Source: Glossina fuscipes (taxonomy: Eukaryota; Arthropoda; Insecta; Diptera; Glossinidae). From it: a stretch of DNA of 64,000 nt. The translations under genes were made by a program, and so were the position numbers. The notes under the pieces were generated by a model. It made no database searches. It was not told the DNA's origin and worked only from the letters and a program-made list of their open reading frames with translations. Location: positions 18,023,280 to 18,087,279 of the forward strand of contig NW_023998414.1 of assembly GCF_014805625.2 (NCBI RefSeq), read 5' to 3'. Shown here in pieces: positions 48,454-61,955 of the stretch. The first letter of the stretch is position 1. Each line of letters opens with the position of its first letter.

Positions 48454-48652
48454 GTTTATAAAGAGACGTTTTTAAGAAAATTTTAAACGAGTGGCCATTT
48501 AAAAGAAATTTTTATTTTAATTAAAAGAAAAGGTAAATATTTAGAGCTTTTCTTTCTCTTTCCACTTATATTTTTCTTTTTATTATTTTACATAAGTTAT
48601 CACTTTTGTGTGTGGTCAAGAAAGCGGGCGGGGAGTGGTTAAGTAAAATAAG

Positions 48653-48657
<5 letters not shown>

Positions 48658-48692
<35 letters not shown>

Positions 48693-48714
48693 TTATATAT
48701 AATATATATATATT
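48658..48714 (+). repeat. (AT)n microsatellite in Rhp 3' UTR
   Basis: About 55 bp of AT with C interruptions, 205 nt after the stop codon and upstream of the candidate poly(A) signal. Confidence 0.9.
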
Positions 48715-48861
48715 ACACAATATCGTATTCGTAATTAAAACAAAGAGTTTTATGAGACATATATCTGTATTTATATACATAAAAACAAATGTCACAAATG
48801 TATAAATTTTCTATTTGCAAAAAAAGGAAAAAAAAAATTGTATAATATTCGATGGTCTTTT

Positions 48862-48867
48862 AATAAA
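48862..48867 (+). promoter_or_regulatory. Candidate poly(A) signal of Rhp
   Basis: An AATAAA hexamer lies about 410 nt after the Rhp stop and is followed within about 45 nt by a T/GT-rich element (GTTGTGTTTTT). Position and downstream context fit a polyadenylation site, but AATAAA is common in DNA this AT-rich. Confidence 0.5.
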
Positions 48868-48899
48868 TTTTGTATATATTTTTTCATATTTTGAAAAAA

Positions 48900-51800
48900 A
48901 AAAAAAGTTGTGTTTTTAATTAACTTCATATATAATATGTGTTCAATTAAATTTATTTGTGTTGAAAAGCGCTTGAAAAAAGATCTCGCAAGGTTTTCCG
49001 AGGAAAATCTTTTTTCACATATTTTCGAATTATTTTATCAGGTTTAACTTCGTCATAGATTCGGATTCGATTCCTTGGATTCGATTTCAGTTTTAATAAC
49101 ACTATTATATGTTCATAATTATTCACATCGTATATCGTACAACACGTACAACTCAATATCGCGGATTATCGAACATCGGAATCTTCTTGAAATGCGAGTA
49201 AGTTTTATTCACGGATCAAAAGCTTAACGCATGCGTGTACGTGTATGGAGCACTATGTCCACTGTGTGTAGTATATACGGTATATACGGTACGCTATTCT
49301 TACGACACACCTTGGAAAAGTGAACCGGAAAGAATGTCAACATTTCATCGGCATTTAGTTTCAGTTTAACTTATAATGCCTGATATCAGGTCCAGCCTAA
49401 CACTTATGGGTGATACTGGTTGGAAAATGAAAAATGTTAGCTGCATGAAACTAAAGCGAATACAATCCGGTATTCGTTCCTTCTTCACTTTGCACCTTTG
49501 TTTTTCGCAGCATTAAATTTCTTCTTTTTCAGTCTTTCTAAAGCTTATGTATCTTTTCTTTTGCCCTTTTGTTTATCATAAATAATTTTTAGTAGAATTA
49601 TACGTGAAGTGTTTCTTTCTTGTAATTTTCGCTATAAAAGAAAATAAAATAGAATACGCAGATTACATAAGCAGTAAAGAAGAATAATTAATTTAAGATT
49701 AATCGGATTAATAGGATCAGTAGGTTCTCAGTTATTAACCGTATTAAACCTTATCTTTATTATTCTGTGCAAGCTTTTATACGCACCACCGTAGGTTGAG
49801 CAGTACATTCATAAAGGTTTATACATTTTAAGCGTGTCCATGTGTCTGTCTGTTGCAAACCCTCTACGCACGCGGGTTGCTATTAAAAATTAACCAAATC
49901 GGTCGAAAGGCCGAAGCGTACAGTACCGCGTAAGCTGAGAACATCTCCGCTTTTCAAAAGGCATAAAAAATTGGTCTTTTGCTCATCACTTATAAACAGC
50001 AAAAGCAAAATCGACAAAAACTTGAACATATATTCTATCGGTGATGGTGTAACACCTCTGCAAAAATGCGAATAGCTTTACATTTTCATCCGAATGTGTC
50101 GGGGATTAAAAGCTCACATTATTGAATCATTGATTTTGTTTAAAATTCGTAGAGAATTATTTGCAGCAGATTATATTTTTATATATATTATTTCCATGCT
50201 TCAATGCCGGAATTCTGCGTTCGAATGTCACGAGTCAACTTCGTTTGCCTTAAGCAAAGGCTCTGCTTATAAACCCTTTTGCAAACAATGTGTTACCAAT
50301 AATACTCACGTCTAATCCTATTCTAATCAAATTCCTTTATTCGGCGAGAATTTGCTGTGATTTGTTGTTAATTACCAGGCTTGGGAAAAAAAGTGCAGAA
50401 AATGCCTCGCGCACCGCGTTCAAAATAACTAAATATTCTCCGCTTGGGATTTTACATTTTCATCTATACACGTACAAAATTCAAAAGGTACCCATATTTA
50501 TAGGTATTGCCCTGCAACTGCAGCATCGCGGACTGGTTGGTTAATCCGAAGTTTAGAAATTTTTTTCTCAGCAGATACGTTAACAAAAAAAAACTGCACG
50601 CAGGTTAACAAAAAATCTGTTCCGCCATCTCAAGTGCAACGAGCAAATGATTTTAGATATGTGTTTTGTCGATTCACTAAAGGAAAAAAGAAAATCCAAC
50701 AGCAAAGTAGCGGATAAACTAACCAACACTCTGGAGAATGCGTAGATATATTCGAAAACTCAAAATCTTCTTCTTATTTTGGAGCAGCTCGTCTCGCATA
50801 CTTAATCAAAACACCCGCACACAAGTCATTATATCACAGCGGTAATAAGAACTTCAAATTTGATTGTGTGCCATTTCTGAACATATTCACTGACTTGACC
50901 TTGAGCAAACGGATCGTAAGTAATAAACAATTTGCTAGCTGAAAGACAAATACATGGCTTGCTCTACGCTTTATCTACAGATTCACTTGGGACTACTTGC
51001 GATTACTACAATTGCAGTCGTCTAGAGCGTGCATTCGTTATTGCGGTCTCATCTCATATCATATGATCATATATCCATTATATGCCAAAAAGGACAGGCT
51101 CCTGATTAATAAAATACCTTACCTAATTGACGGTTGTGGTAAAGCAAGAGCAACAATAGTAAAAAACATTTCCTTTCATCTTTTAAAGACTTTTCTCCAA
51201 CAATCTAGGGATTATTTCGGGCACCAGATGCGTAAAATAAAATTTTCCGAAGAGACAATTGAACATTTTTAGCATCTGATAGCCCTTCGAGTTTAATCGA
51301 CTGTGCAACGGGACGGTACGCACGCACACTGGGTTATCAGGGTTGTGCACGCATGATTTCAAAATCGAAGAAAGGCCGTTTTAAATTCGCCTACATATAC
51401 CGCTCTGGTCGAGCTGGCGATTTCCATGACATCTTAAAAGATTTTTGAAAAACATAATGGTCAACACACACAGCGAAACCAATGAAAAAAAAGAAAAAAC
51501 ACGACAGGCTCGCAGTTGGAGAAATCTTCAATATGAAATCGTGTTGCTTTTCTTCCAAATGAATCAAACGCAGTCGAGGTTAAGCAAACAGATCTTGGAC
51601 GACTCGCCTAAGTCAAGGTAAGAATGCTAAGACTTGCGTTTGATGAGAACAGAATGTTGGAATAGGAAAAAAAATAAACCAACTCAAAAACTTCTAACAA
51701 TCCAATTGCATCGAGTAAGTGAGACGGACTGCAGGCTTAAAAAAGAAAACCTCATTAAGAAGATTCGGCTGCGTGCCTTCGCTGGGTCGTATATTACGGC

Positions 51801-53213
51801 ATCTCGTATGGAAGTTTTTAGAATTACTCTCTCCGCACCGACAGCTTCACTAGCAGCGATGAAAGGCGGTGTTGTCATCTAACCATTGTTGACAAGACAA
51901 CAACAGCAAATCGATCAACAAGTCAAGCAAGTGTAAGTGATGGTTTTTAATTTACTTGTAGAAAATTACTGTTAACTTCAGTTAACCGACAGAGGTATGC
52001 CAAGCGTTATCCCCAACTGTTATCCGATTCTTTTTGAATCGAACCCAAAGCAACACCACACAGAAACATGAGATAAAAAGTTCTATAAGCGGCGTCCTTT
52101 CGTGAGAAGCTCTATTTGTCTTGTAAACGTGAGCTGCACATTACTTACCGTACAATACAAGCCGAAAATTTCAAACACTATCACTATCGATGTCTATCGA
52201 TCAAATATTGTAAGGTGGAGGCACGTTTTTTTTTTTTTAAAAAAAAATTAAAAAAAAATTAAAATAAAAAAAAAAAAATTTTAACAAAAAAAAAAAAAAA
52301 AAAAAAAAAACAAATGAAATTAACAAAAGTAAATAATTAAAAAGAAAGTAGTAAATAGAATTTTATAATTTATAATATATTTAAAAAATTCATTACAATT
52401 TATTGAAAATATATATAAATAAAAATTTTTTACATTAATAAAAAACAAAATACGTATATATATATAAATATATACATATATATATATATATTATATATAC
52501 ATATAGATATACATATATATATATATACATACATAATATATAATATAAAAATAGAGGTTAATAATTAAAATTAAAATATGTCTGTAAATATATTTTATGA
52601 AAAATTGTGTATACTTCATATATATTAATAAAATGCATTAAAAATTTTCTCTCACATTTAAATTTTATTATAATTCTTTTTCTTGTTTGTTATTATTTGT
52701 TAATAATTGTTTTTTTTTTTCTTTTTTTTTAATATATATTTTATTAATCATTCATTCATTTCTTTTACACGTGACATAATGTATTTTTTTTTTTAATATT
52801 ATTTTTATTGTTTATTAATTTTATTAATTTCTTTTTTTTGCTTTTTTTATTTGTTTAAAGTTTTATCAGACATAATAAAGATATTAATAATGTAATGTAG
52901 TAGAGTTATATAATTTTTGTTTTTAATGTAAACTTATCAGCTAAAACACACATTTATAAGATTATTAATATAGATTTATTATTAAGATTTTTTTTTGTTT
53001 TTTTCTAATACACTTGTATAAACATTTATGAAAAAACAAAACATAAATTGTTTTTTGTTGTTTTCTTAAAAAATGCTTCTAAAAATCTTTAAATAGATAT
53101 TTTTATTGTTGCTGTTCAATTTGGGTTCAGATTTCTATACATACATATAAATATATCTACATAGATATATAGATATATACGTACATATACATTACATATA
53201 TATACATATGCAC

Positions 53214-53246
<33 letters not shown>

Positions 53247-56200
53247 CGTAGTATATATGTATATGTAGTTTTATGTAGTGTTAGTAATTCCAAGGGTTTC
53301 TTTTCGTTCATTTGTCCATTATGTTATTATTGTAGGCTTTCTTTTTTTTTTAATTTATAATACTGAAAATACGACTAGACATTTATGTATAAATATAGAT
53401 ACTTTTATTTTTGTTTCTATTTTTTTTTTAATTTTTTTAAAATTTTTTTTTTTCTTTCTATGTGTTTTTATACTTCTCGTGGGGTTAATTTTTAATGTTA
53501 TTATTGTGTAAAAAAAAGAAAACAAATTATTTTTTCAATTACATATGTTTACCGACATATATATAAAAGAAAAAAAATTGCATGCCATCTTAAACGAATA
53601 CTTACACTTAAGAGATAAAAAAAAAAAAAATATCAATATCTTTTTATTTTGAACAAATCAATAGAAAATATTCACATGTCAAAGAATTGTTTAACCCATT
53701 AAATTCGATTTAAAACAAATTTAAAACAAATTTAATCAAATTTAAAACAAATTTAATCGCCACCAACTAAATATTACAATTATTTTCCATATTGCATGCG
53801 CCACAAAGGAAAAAAAAAAAAGAAAAGAAACGGAGAGTACAGAATTGACCTCGATTTGATCTCTGAATATGATTCCAGCTCATGTCTTTGTGGCAAAAAG
53901 TCATCACCCAATCATTAACTTATTGACAAGGAATATTAAGATTTCTATAAAGTTGCTTATGATAGTAGTTGTGCAAGATTTTCCTACTTTTCAATATTGG
54001 CTCTTCTTTCAAAGAAAGCGTTCCTTAAAATAAGCGATTGATTTTAAGAACAAAAAAAAAGCCAGTCAATACATGAATATAAAGGAAAGCAAAATATCAG
54101 AATAGTTGTTACAATTTTCTAAAGTTGAAATGACTTCACAGAAATTAAGGCAAAGAACTATCGCTACCCTATACTTGTGTACTATGGATAGGTATTACTA
54201 ATCATTAGACGTGGATTGTTTATAGAATTCAAGCAATTAAGTTCTAATACGGATTATGTACATAAGGAGGCTCATCACGAACACCGGTGACCTATTCTGT
54301 ATTGATAACAAGCATACAGTCATCCAAATATCGCACGTCGTATGATTGGAAAAAGTATTCATTTGCAATTCCCAATATCGAAAACTTCCGATTTTCACTA
54401 GATTGAGAAAACCGAGAAACGATTTTCATTAGATCAAGAAAAATGGCGCAATTTCACTTTTAAATGGCTTCGTGAAAACGTATTCCTCTTAAGACAAATA
54501 TCCTAAATTCCTTCGTCCAGAGCCTATCGTATAAACGGTTGAACATATGCGGATACATTGCGTTCTTTACGACGCTATATTTATATATATGATGATTACT
54601 TCCAATCGTTTTAATTATATTAGTTCCGTGATGGAATTTTCTGAATAATAATACCAAGTGATATTAAATTGGAACAATTTTCGTAAAGTCTATAATAGAA
54701 ATTGTATATGATTTCTATACGGTGCAGCTAATGATGATGGCAAGATGAATGTAGTCCTTATCAAAGAAACTTTAAGAAGCTTTAATTGGAGCATTTGAGA
54801 ATGTAGCATAACATTTTCAACCGTCGGATCAATAATGACTAATCGTCTTCTCCTCCTGGGGTTTGAGAATAAATTTTTTTAGAAAAAAGAAAAAATTTTT
54901 TATTAAAGCGTTTTACAGCAATGTAACTACAGTTACTTCTTATAATTAACGGCAAAACATGTACGTAGATTGCTTTTACCGAGTCAAAGCCGACGTACAT
55001 ATCCCTTTAAAGCGTGCATAACATATAAAATTATGTCAAATTTTCAGCCCATTACTCGACCGATATGATGCGCGTGAGATTTCAAGTTGACTTTAATATA
55101 GTTGTCGTCTCTCCGTCGGTCTTAATTTATAAGCACATCGCTAATCGTGGATAAACGGAACCTGGCGTGATATTTGTTCTTCGTTTAGATCCGCCGGAGT
55201 GAAGTTAAAACAATGGCGCAATACTGCAAATGCGATTAGCAAGAAAAAAAAAACAAAACCTGTCAACTTTAGCGAATATTAGTTTAAACTCTGCCACTCT
55301 GTTTATTAAATTTTCAATGTGAAATTGTGTTCGATTGGTCATGTGACGCACCCATGATTACCACAAACCTTTACAATTTCAATTCAATATTGTGTGTCCC
55401 TCAGGCGACCTTCATTCTTCAACGTCATTTTTAATTTTTTTATAACTACACTTTAAATTGTTCCAAACATTTTTAAAATTTCGTTTTCTAACAACGTAGT
55501 GCCAACGGACATTGTCGTAACCATAACCGTGTGATAAAAGCCGTTCTGATGAGAAATAGGTACGATTTGTGTAAAGATCAGATTGGCATAAAAACTTCGT
55601 AATATTCGCTTCATCGACCATGATATGGGGAAGCTGGAAGCTCAAGAAATTTAGAGACTATTGCTCAGAAGATTGCGAATTTATCGATAACACTGGATTT
55701 TCCAAAGCATTCTCTAGGTTATTAAGCGCAGACTTGCACCCAAACGCATACAAGATCGAGTAACATAACTTCAGGGGTTATGGGCATTAAAAATCATGTC
55801 GAAAAAGATGACGATGACCTTTAGTGCAAACATCATTTTCAGCAAAGCAACTGACTGTACCCGCATTCGGATGAGGCAATACTACCAGTTAACGTTGGGC
55901 ATGTCTCCTACACGTGCAATGCAGTAACAATGACAAGTGGCAACGAAAGGAAACAAATAAAGAGCAGCCTAGTAAATCTGTACCCAATCGATTTTATGTC
56001 TTTATCGAATCAACCTTCATTATTGTATATAATACCAATTTGAGCCCGCGAACACACACTTCAATATAACACTGTGACCAAAAAATAAGCAGAATCTCTA
56101 TTTTAAAATTATTAATATCAATTTTATTTGTTGTTGTTAGGTTGATAGAAGAGTTTTCATTCGCTATCAGTTCGTTAGTCATCGACAAACTCTCTTTAAT

Positions 56201-57960
56201 GGCTTGCATTCATTAAAAGCGATTATCTCGAAGCATTTCTTTTAACCATTAGAAAACGAAATAATCACTTAGCGTCACATTGGCTTGAGGTAGCGCTTGT
56301 AAAAAGACATTACTTTTGTTTCTTTTTTTCTTTTATTTTTTTGAAGGTAGCGCAACATGACCAAAACCTAGGTACTAAACCTTGTTCAACTGGTTGAAAA
56401 GCTGCGGAAAGCATTGTGATTGTGAGCAGCATAATCATAACGGTAATCGAAAAATAACGGTCAAGCATGACTTGGATTTTTTCGATTTACTCTTAGCACG
56501 ACATTTGTTTGGTTGTTGTTGATCTGTTTTCAATCGTCAGCGTAAGAATATATTTCTTATACATGTACAAAGTGTCTCTTTAGTCTCTTGCATATGACTT
56601 TGCGCTCAAAGAGATTGAATTGTTTCGAAATAAGACAAAAGAGCCAGTTGCAAGATCATTATTTAAATCCAATTGAATGATTTCAATTGATATTTCAACC
56701 ATACCTACAAGCTCTCTAATGTTTAGTCAATGATCGGTGAGCGCATGATACCTGATTTTGATATTCATATTTTTATCGCTGAGAGTGATGATGATCCTTG
56801 CGGATATGGTGCGTCCTCGGCTGCTTTTCTCTATAATTTTTAAATTCTTCGCATCACTAGCAAGCCTTTGTTGAAGCCATTATCTCATCATCATAATCCT
56901 TCCTTTAAATATTCAATGCACCTGCACAAGCATAACTTGCATTTTGTGAATGCAACTTAATACAAATTCTGTAAAAAAAAAAAAAAGAAAAAAAAAGTGA
57001 TTGTTTAATAAACGTTGGCTGTGTCTTCCAGTAGTCCTTTTTTTCAGTCAATAGGATACCAGGCTCTCAACAAGTAATTGTGCTGTTTTCTATCGTATTA
57101 CGAATACCTTAGAACGGTATTGCAAGCATCGATTTGGGCATCAGAAAGCGAATCCGCACCCGCAATAGACAAAAGTCGCAGTTTATAAATAAGCGATGAA
57201 TTGGAAGAAAACGCCGCACAAGCATTTACTGAAATAATTTTGTGTAACTAACCGACGCCGCTAGAGTGACTGACAACATTTCGTAGAACATCTCACAAGT
57301 AAAAAGGGGTTGGCATGAAAATGTCGCATTGATATTAACCACTGTATATAAGCAAAGTAATTGCGAATTGAAAAGTCAGTCAACTTCAGAAAGCTGAATC
57401 GTAATATTCGAACGGACGAGACCAGCATAAGCATTGTAAATATAAGTTCGTGTAAATAATTTATAAATAAATATGCGAAGAATAGTAAATAAAACCTAAG
57501 CTAAGAGTGCCAATGCATCGGTACGAACATAATCTCAGAAAGGCTCGAATAGAAACGTGAAGGCATAACGGGAATTTTGCATAACAATACAAATGATGTA
57601 ACTTGCAATCCATACGAGATACTCTAAACGGTTAATGTTTTATTCCTTCTTCATGTGTACATATGTAAAATGTAGATAGTCAGAGAGGAGCAATGCGAAG
57701 TGAAGAGCTGACACCAAACAGTAAAAGGAACTAATGAATATGGCAGAGAAAGACAAACAAACCGATTGCCAGTCGTTAAGTTGAAGTGTCTAATCAAATC
57801 GCATCGAATAAAGTCGTTCAGTCGTTAAACCTCTTTCACTAATTTCATTAATATTTTGTATACCTCGATGTTGCTTTGCTCTTTAAAGAAGCATTAGTAT
57901 AATATTTTGAATTACAATAACAAAGATAATAAATAAACCATATTTTACATAGCGATCCAT
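48900..57960. other. Region 3' of Rhp without a supported gene
   Basis: No protein, RNA gene or transposase is recognised. It contains moderately AT-rich unique sequence, an extremely AT-rich island at about 52210-53640 and a GTCTGTCTG motif at 49846. Open frames up to about 90 codons on both strands show no domain or motif I know. Confidence 0.6.
52210..53640. repeat. Extremely AT-rich island with poly-A/T and (AT)n
   Basis: It opens with long A runs (52224-52310) and contains AT arrays (about 52450-52530 and 53140-53270) and many T runs; G and C are rare throughout. Confidence 0.85.
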
Positions 57961-57964
57961 GAGA

Positions 57965-58080
57965 GCATGTCCCTTGCACGTATAACACGGTGATGGTCAG
58001 AACAAATCAGTCGCAGACTGGAAAGTGTACGCCCGATTAATTAACGTTATGCCTTTACCGATGTCAAAGTAATGCCGATG
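57965..58080 (-). mobile_element. tRNA-derived SINE body fragment, copy S6
   Basis: The minus strand reads CGGTAAAGGCATAACGTTAA, then TCTGACCATCACCGTGTTAT and a GGGACATGC-type 3' part, matching the S2/S4 body. The tRNA-like head is not visible. It lies 3' of Rhp. Confidence 0.65.
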
Positions 58081-58119
58081 TAACGCATGCCTTATAAAAA
58101 AGAAAAAAAAAAAAAAAAA

Positions 58120-58225
58120 ATCGAGACTAATCGTTAAGTAGTCTACCAAACAAAGTGACGATCAGAAAGAACTGAGTAAAGCGATAGCCGATTAAAATGG
58201 CCGCAGCCTAGTGACTGAAATCCTT
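58120..58225 (-). mobile_element. Possible SINE fragment, copy S8
   Basis: The minus strand has CACTAGGCTGCGGCCATTTT followed by a T/C-rich segment and GATCGTCACTTTGTTTGG, similar to S7 but more decayed. It lies immediately beside S6, so the two could be one rearranged insertion. Confidence 0.4.
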
Positions 58226-58351
58226 CAATTATTTCCCTCACAATATATGTAAAAATTATTTGACGTTCCCCTAAAATTTTCAGAAGCACTGCTATATAAA
58301 AGCGCGGCCAACACGTGAATCGATCTAATTGACTTTGATTGATTGATTTTT

Positions 58352-58451
58352 NNNNNNNNNNNNNNNNNNNNNNNNNNNNNNNNNNNNNNNNNNNNNNNNN
58401 NNNNNNNNNNNNNNNNNNNNNNNNNNNNNNNNNNNNNNNNNNNNNNNNNNN
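58352..58451. other. Assembly gap (100 N)
   Basis: Exactly 100 N, a conventional placeholder for a gap of unknown size. It is flanked by a short T run on the left and a 13-A run on the right, so low-complexity sequence probably caused the break. Confidence 0.99.
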
Positions 58452-59214
58452 AAAAAAAAAAAAACAAATTCGTCTGTAGCGACAAAGCATTTAAGTTTTC
58501 AAAATTTAGGCAATTTTCATGTTTAAGTATCCTCCGATAAGAAGGCCTTCATGAAAATTGTGCATTTACATAAAAGTAATGCGTTATTTTTCGTGCATTA
58601 TTAATTGAGTGAATTGGTGTAGGGTATGTAATGGTCGGCGTCAATCTATTTGGATTTAAGCCTTTGCACTCCTATGTTCATGACTATGTGTTCACATTGT
58701 ATTTCTTATGCCAATTCTTCTACGTCAACCCAAGGTCGATATATTACTATCTGAAATTACTAATTAACGGATTAGTGGTAAGTAAAAAACAAAAGCCGTA
58801 CGAGGTGACGATTAAAATATTGGCAAAGAGATGTACGCAACAATTGCCTCAAAAAATTAATGGCTTTTTATTGATTAATATTAAATAAGAAGAGAATGAT
58901 TTAAGTGGGCCTTCAAATTTGACGAAACCAGTCCCTTCACGCATGTTGGCGTTGAAGAAGAAGAGCTACGGCCTTCACTATATTCCTCTAGTACAATATA
59001 AACTGAGAACGTCTCTGCTCTTAAAGATTTGCAACGTATATAAAAAAAGATGTCTTCAAAAATAAGGTGACATTTCAAATTTGACTTTTTCCTATATGTG
59101 GGTGCGAATGTGCCCAACAGTTTTTGGTTTGTTTTTGACATGTATAAAGATTTGCTCGACGATTTTTTGCTATGGATTAAAGACTCTGCATTAAATGTTT
59201 TGTGAAAAATATGG

Positions 59215-59760
59215 CTAAGCGTTCGCGGAGTCTACTTTCAGCAAAACAAGAAAAAAATGTTTATAAGTAGCACAAACTCTTCGCAGAGAGTCGAGAAGAT
59301 TTTAATAGCGATGTCTGGCCTGGACGCTCTAGCACGTCAGCAACCGATGGAAGCATTGCGGCAGTAAAGAAACTTGTTAAAAAAAAATCGTCGTATCATC
59401 ATTAGGGAAATTGCTCATGCTATGCTATTTTTTTGGATATTTTGGGCATGAAACCTGTGACGGCGAAGTTTACTCCGATATAGCTAGATTTGGATTTTAT
59501 TTATTTTTACTTTTCCGGCCAAAAACGGCAGCGTGTTCATGCCTCAGACGCCACACGACTTAAGCCCTTGCGACCTATTCCCAGTACAGAAAAGATCCAT
59601 AGAAAAGCGGAATTTTGCCACGCTGAAGGCCAAACCAAAAAGCTCATATCAGAAGTACTGGCACAAGAGTATTATACCTAAGAAGAATTACTTGGGAGAG
59701 TACGAAATAGATGTCAATAAATAAATAAATATTTTCGGGAAAAATAAAAAGTCATCATTT
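59215..59760 (+). pseudogene. Mariner-like transposase relic
   Basis: Translated + strand pieces in several frames follow the mariner order. KLFAESREDFNSDVWPGRSS then TSATDGSIAAVKKLV matches the ...EDxxDDxRPGRPSTSxTDExIxxVxxLV linker. KNRRIIIREIAHA comes next. ILGMKPVTAKFTP matches the (D/V)LGMKRVxAKFVP segment. TPHDLSPCDLFPVQKRS matches (Y)SPDLAPCDFFLFPKL, the third catalytic Asp region. KPKSSYQKYWHKSIIP and YFEGDxIDI-like GEYEIDV close the C-terminus. The middle, including the first two catalytic Asp residues, is missing or shifted. The 3' end TTTTTTGAGCACACCTCATA resembles a mariner terminal sequence. Confidence 0.8.
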
Positions 59761-59769
59761 TTTGAGCAC

Positions 59770-60028
59770 ACCTCATATATTTTCGATAAAACTTGCCACA
59801 TATATTCTCCAGATGGTCATACAGTACCGTTACAAAAATGGAAAAGTCCGCAATATTCAAGTCAGTACTGCGAAAAGACTCGAAACTTCACTTCTTTTTT
59901 TTTCTTTTTTCAAGTTAAGTGTGATAGGCATAAAAGATTTCGCTACAACAGAATTTGCTTACTTGTTTTAATGGGCTTTATATAATTTTTGCGCGAGATT
60001 GATTCTAACTTCCCGGTCTTTTTTTTTT

Positions 60029-60059
<31 letters not shown>

Positions 60060-60597
60060 AGTTCTAATTTTGAAAACGTTCTAACTGAAGGACGAACAGA
60101 GCTCTTGGCGTTCAAAGAAGCTAATGAGTATACATTTAAAAAAAAAAAAAAAAACGGAAAACATTTTTTTTAAATATACAAACATCCAGGCGAACACATC
60201 TTTAAACGAAAATCACGGAAAACAAAATTAAGTTGATTACTAAAAAGTGAAAGCTCATTACTTAAATAAAAAAAAAATAAAAAAATTCGCAACAACGTTA
60301 TATACGTTACATGTATGTTATCATAGCTCATAATATATTTTATATTTAATTATTTATAATATATTATTTCTTTGATCAAATATGAAATTTTTTTGTGTTT
60401 CACTTGCAATGCTATATAATGATGAAAAATTACAATTTATTCATTAAAAATATTATTTCAAGAAAAAAAACTCAACTAACATTTTATCGACTGCGTTATT
60501 AAATGAATGCATTTATCGGTAGATGTATAGACATATACTACTTCTAATTGATCGCCTAATTAGAAAGAAGTTAGTTATATATAATTTTTTCTTTATA

Positions 60598-60638
<41 letters not shown>

Positions 60639-61238
60639 AAATATATAAATTATATAAACGAGATATAAATACGTACGTATATGCGTACATCCATGCATAC
60701 ATGCACACTTATGCAAATATGCATATGTGTATATATATATATATACATATATACGAATACAGATATACATATTATGTCTCATTATGATTAATAGATTTTT
60801 AATTTAACTGCAGCCGAAATATTCAAGGTTTTTTTCATATCATTTAAATATGACTGAGGGTGGAATTGATGTGTTGAAGTGTGTGTTTGTTGTATTTATA
60901 ATTATTATAATTCTTTTTCAGTACCACTACACATACATATATTTAATATAATTTACTTTAAAAGCTTGTATTCTTTTTTTTTTCTGAAAGTATTTTAAGT
61001 TAAATTCTAAAAGATTTTTCTTTTTTACACAAAACCAAAAAATCATATTAAATTAGACTAAAGTTAAATGTATCTTTTGTAAATTTAATTTTAAATATTA
61101 AATGTTAAGGTACAATTTTTAATTAAACGATTATGTTTCATTAAAAAAAATTATGAATAATTTTTTCTATTTTACGAATATTTCTTTTATGTTAAAGTTT
61201 ATTGTTGATGTATATATATATATAATAAAAAATAAAAT

Positions 61239-61283
<45 letters not shown>

Positions 61284-61914
61284 TATATGTATATATACGC
61301 ATATATATATATATATATATATATAAATACGAAAATCATTTCAAAAAACACAAAAGATGTTTCGTAGAGACAGTAGTGGTAATAAAAATTGTTTTTTATT
61401 GTTTGTATACCGTAAAAAAGTTTTTATAGATTTGAACTCAATTGATTTTTTATTTTTAATAAACTTTTCTCATTTTATACTTAAATGTAATATTTATTTA
61501 TTTATTTATTTATTTATTTATATTGTATATATTAAACATATACACATATTACAATATATATACATATACCTATACACATATATGTTCATATATATTTATG
61601 TATATGTATATATATATATATATATATCTATATATATATATCTATATATATATATATATATATATATTTGTTTTTTGTGCAATTCGAGTAAAAAATTTGG
61701 CTTTTATTCTGTTTATTTAGTTAAAAAAAAAACTGGGTTTAAAAAAAGTATTACAAATATTCGGTTTTTTTTTTCTTTTTTATTGTGATTTCATTTATAT
61801 GTGTATACACATGTATGTATGTATCAACACGTTGTTCATGTGCGCAGTCGTTTCTTAAAAGAAATTAATATTAACAAATTAGTTAATTAATTGTAGAAAA
61901 ATAAACAAAATGAA
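59770..61914. repeat. Second extremely AT-rich island
   Basis: It contains poly-T (60018-60060), (AT)n arrays (60599-60641, 61212-61325, 61540-61670), a (TTTA)n tract (61497-61522) and A runs. No coding sequence is supported. Confidence 0.8.
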
Positions 61915-61955
61915 ATATATTCGGCTTTCGCCGAATCCTTTTATACCCATTATTA
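61915..61955 (+). repeat. Terminal-hairpin repeat, copy b
   Basis: A perfect hairpin ATTCGGC-TTTC-GCCGAAT (61919-61936) is followed by CCTTTTATACCCATTATTA. It follows an A-rich stretch, as in copy a. It looks like an element end; the other end is not located. Confidence 0.55.

Noticed and set aside
50094..51272. Several open frames of 70-90 codons downstream of Rhp
   Set aside because: No family motifs, no splice-consistent arrangement and no start context support.
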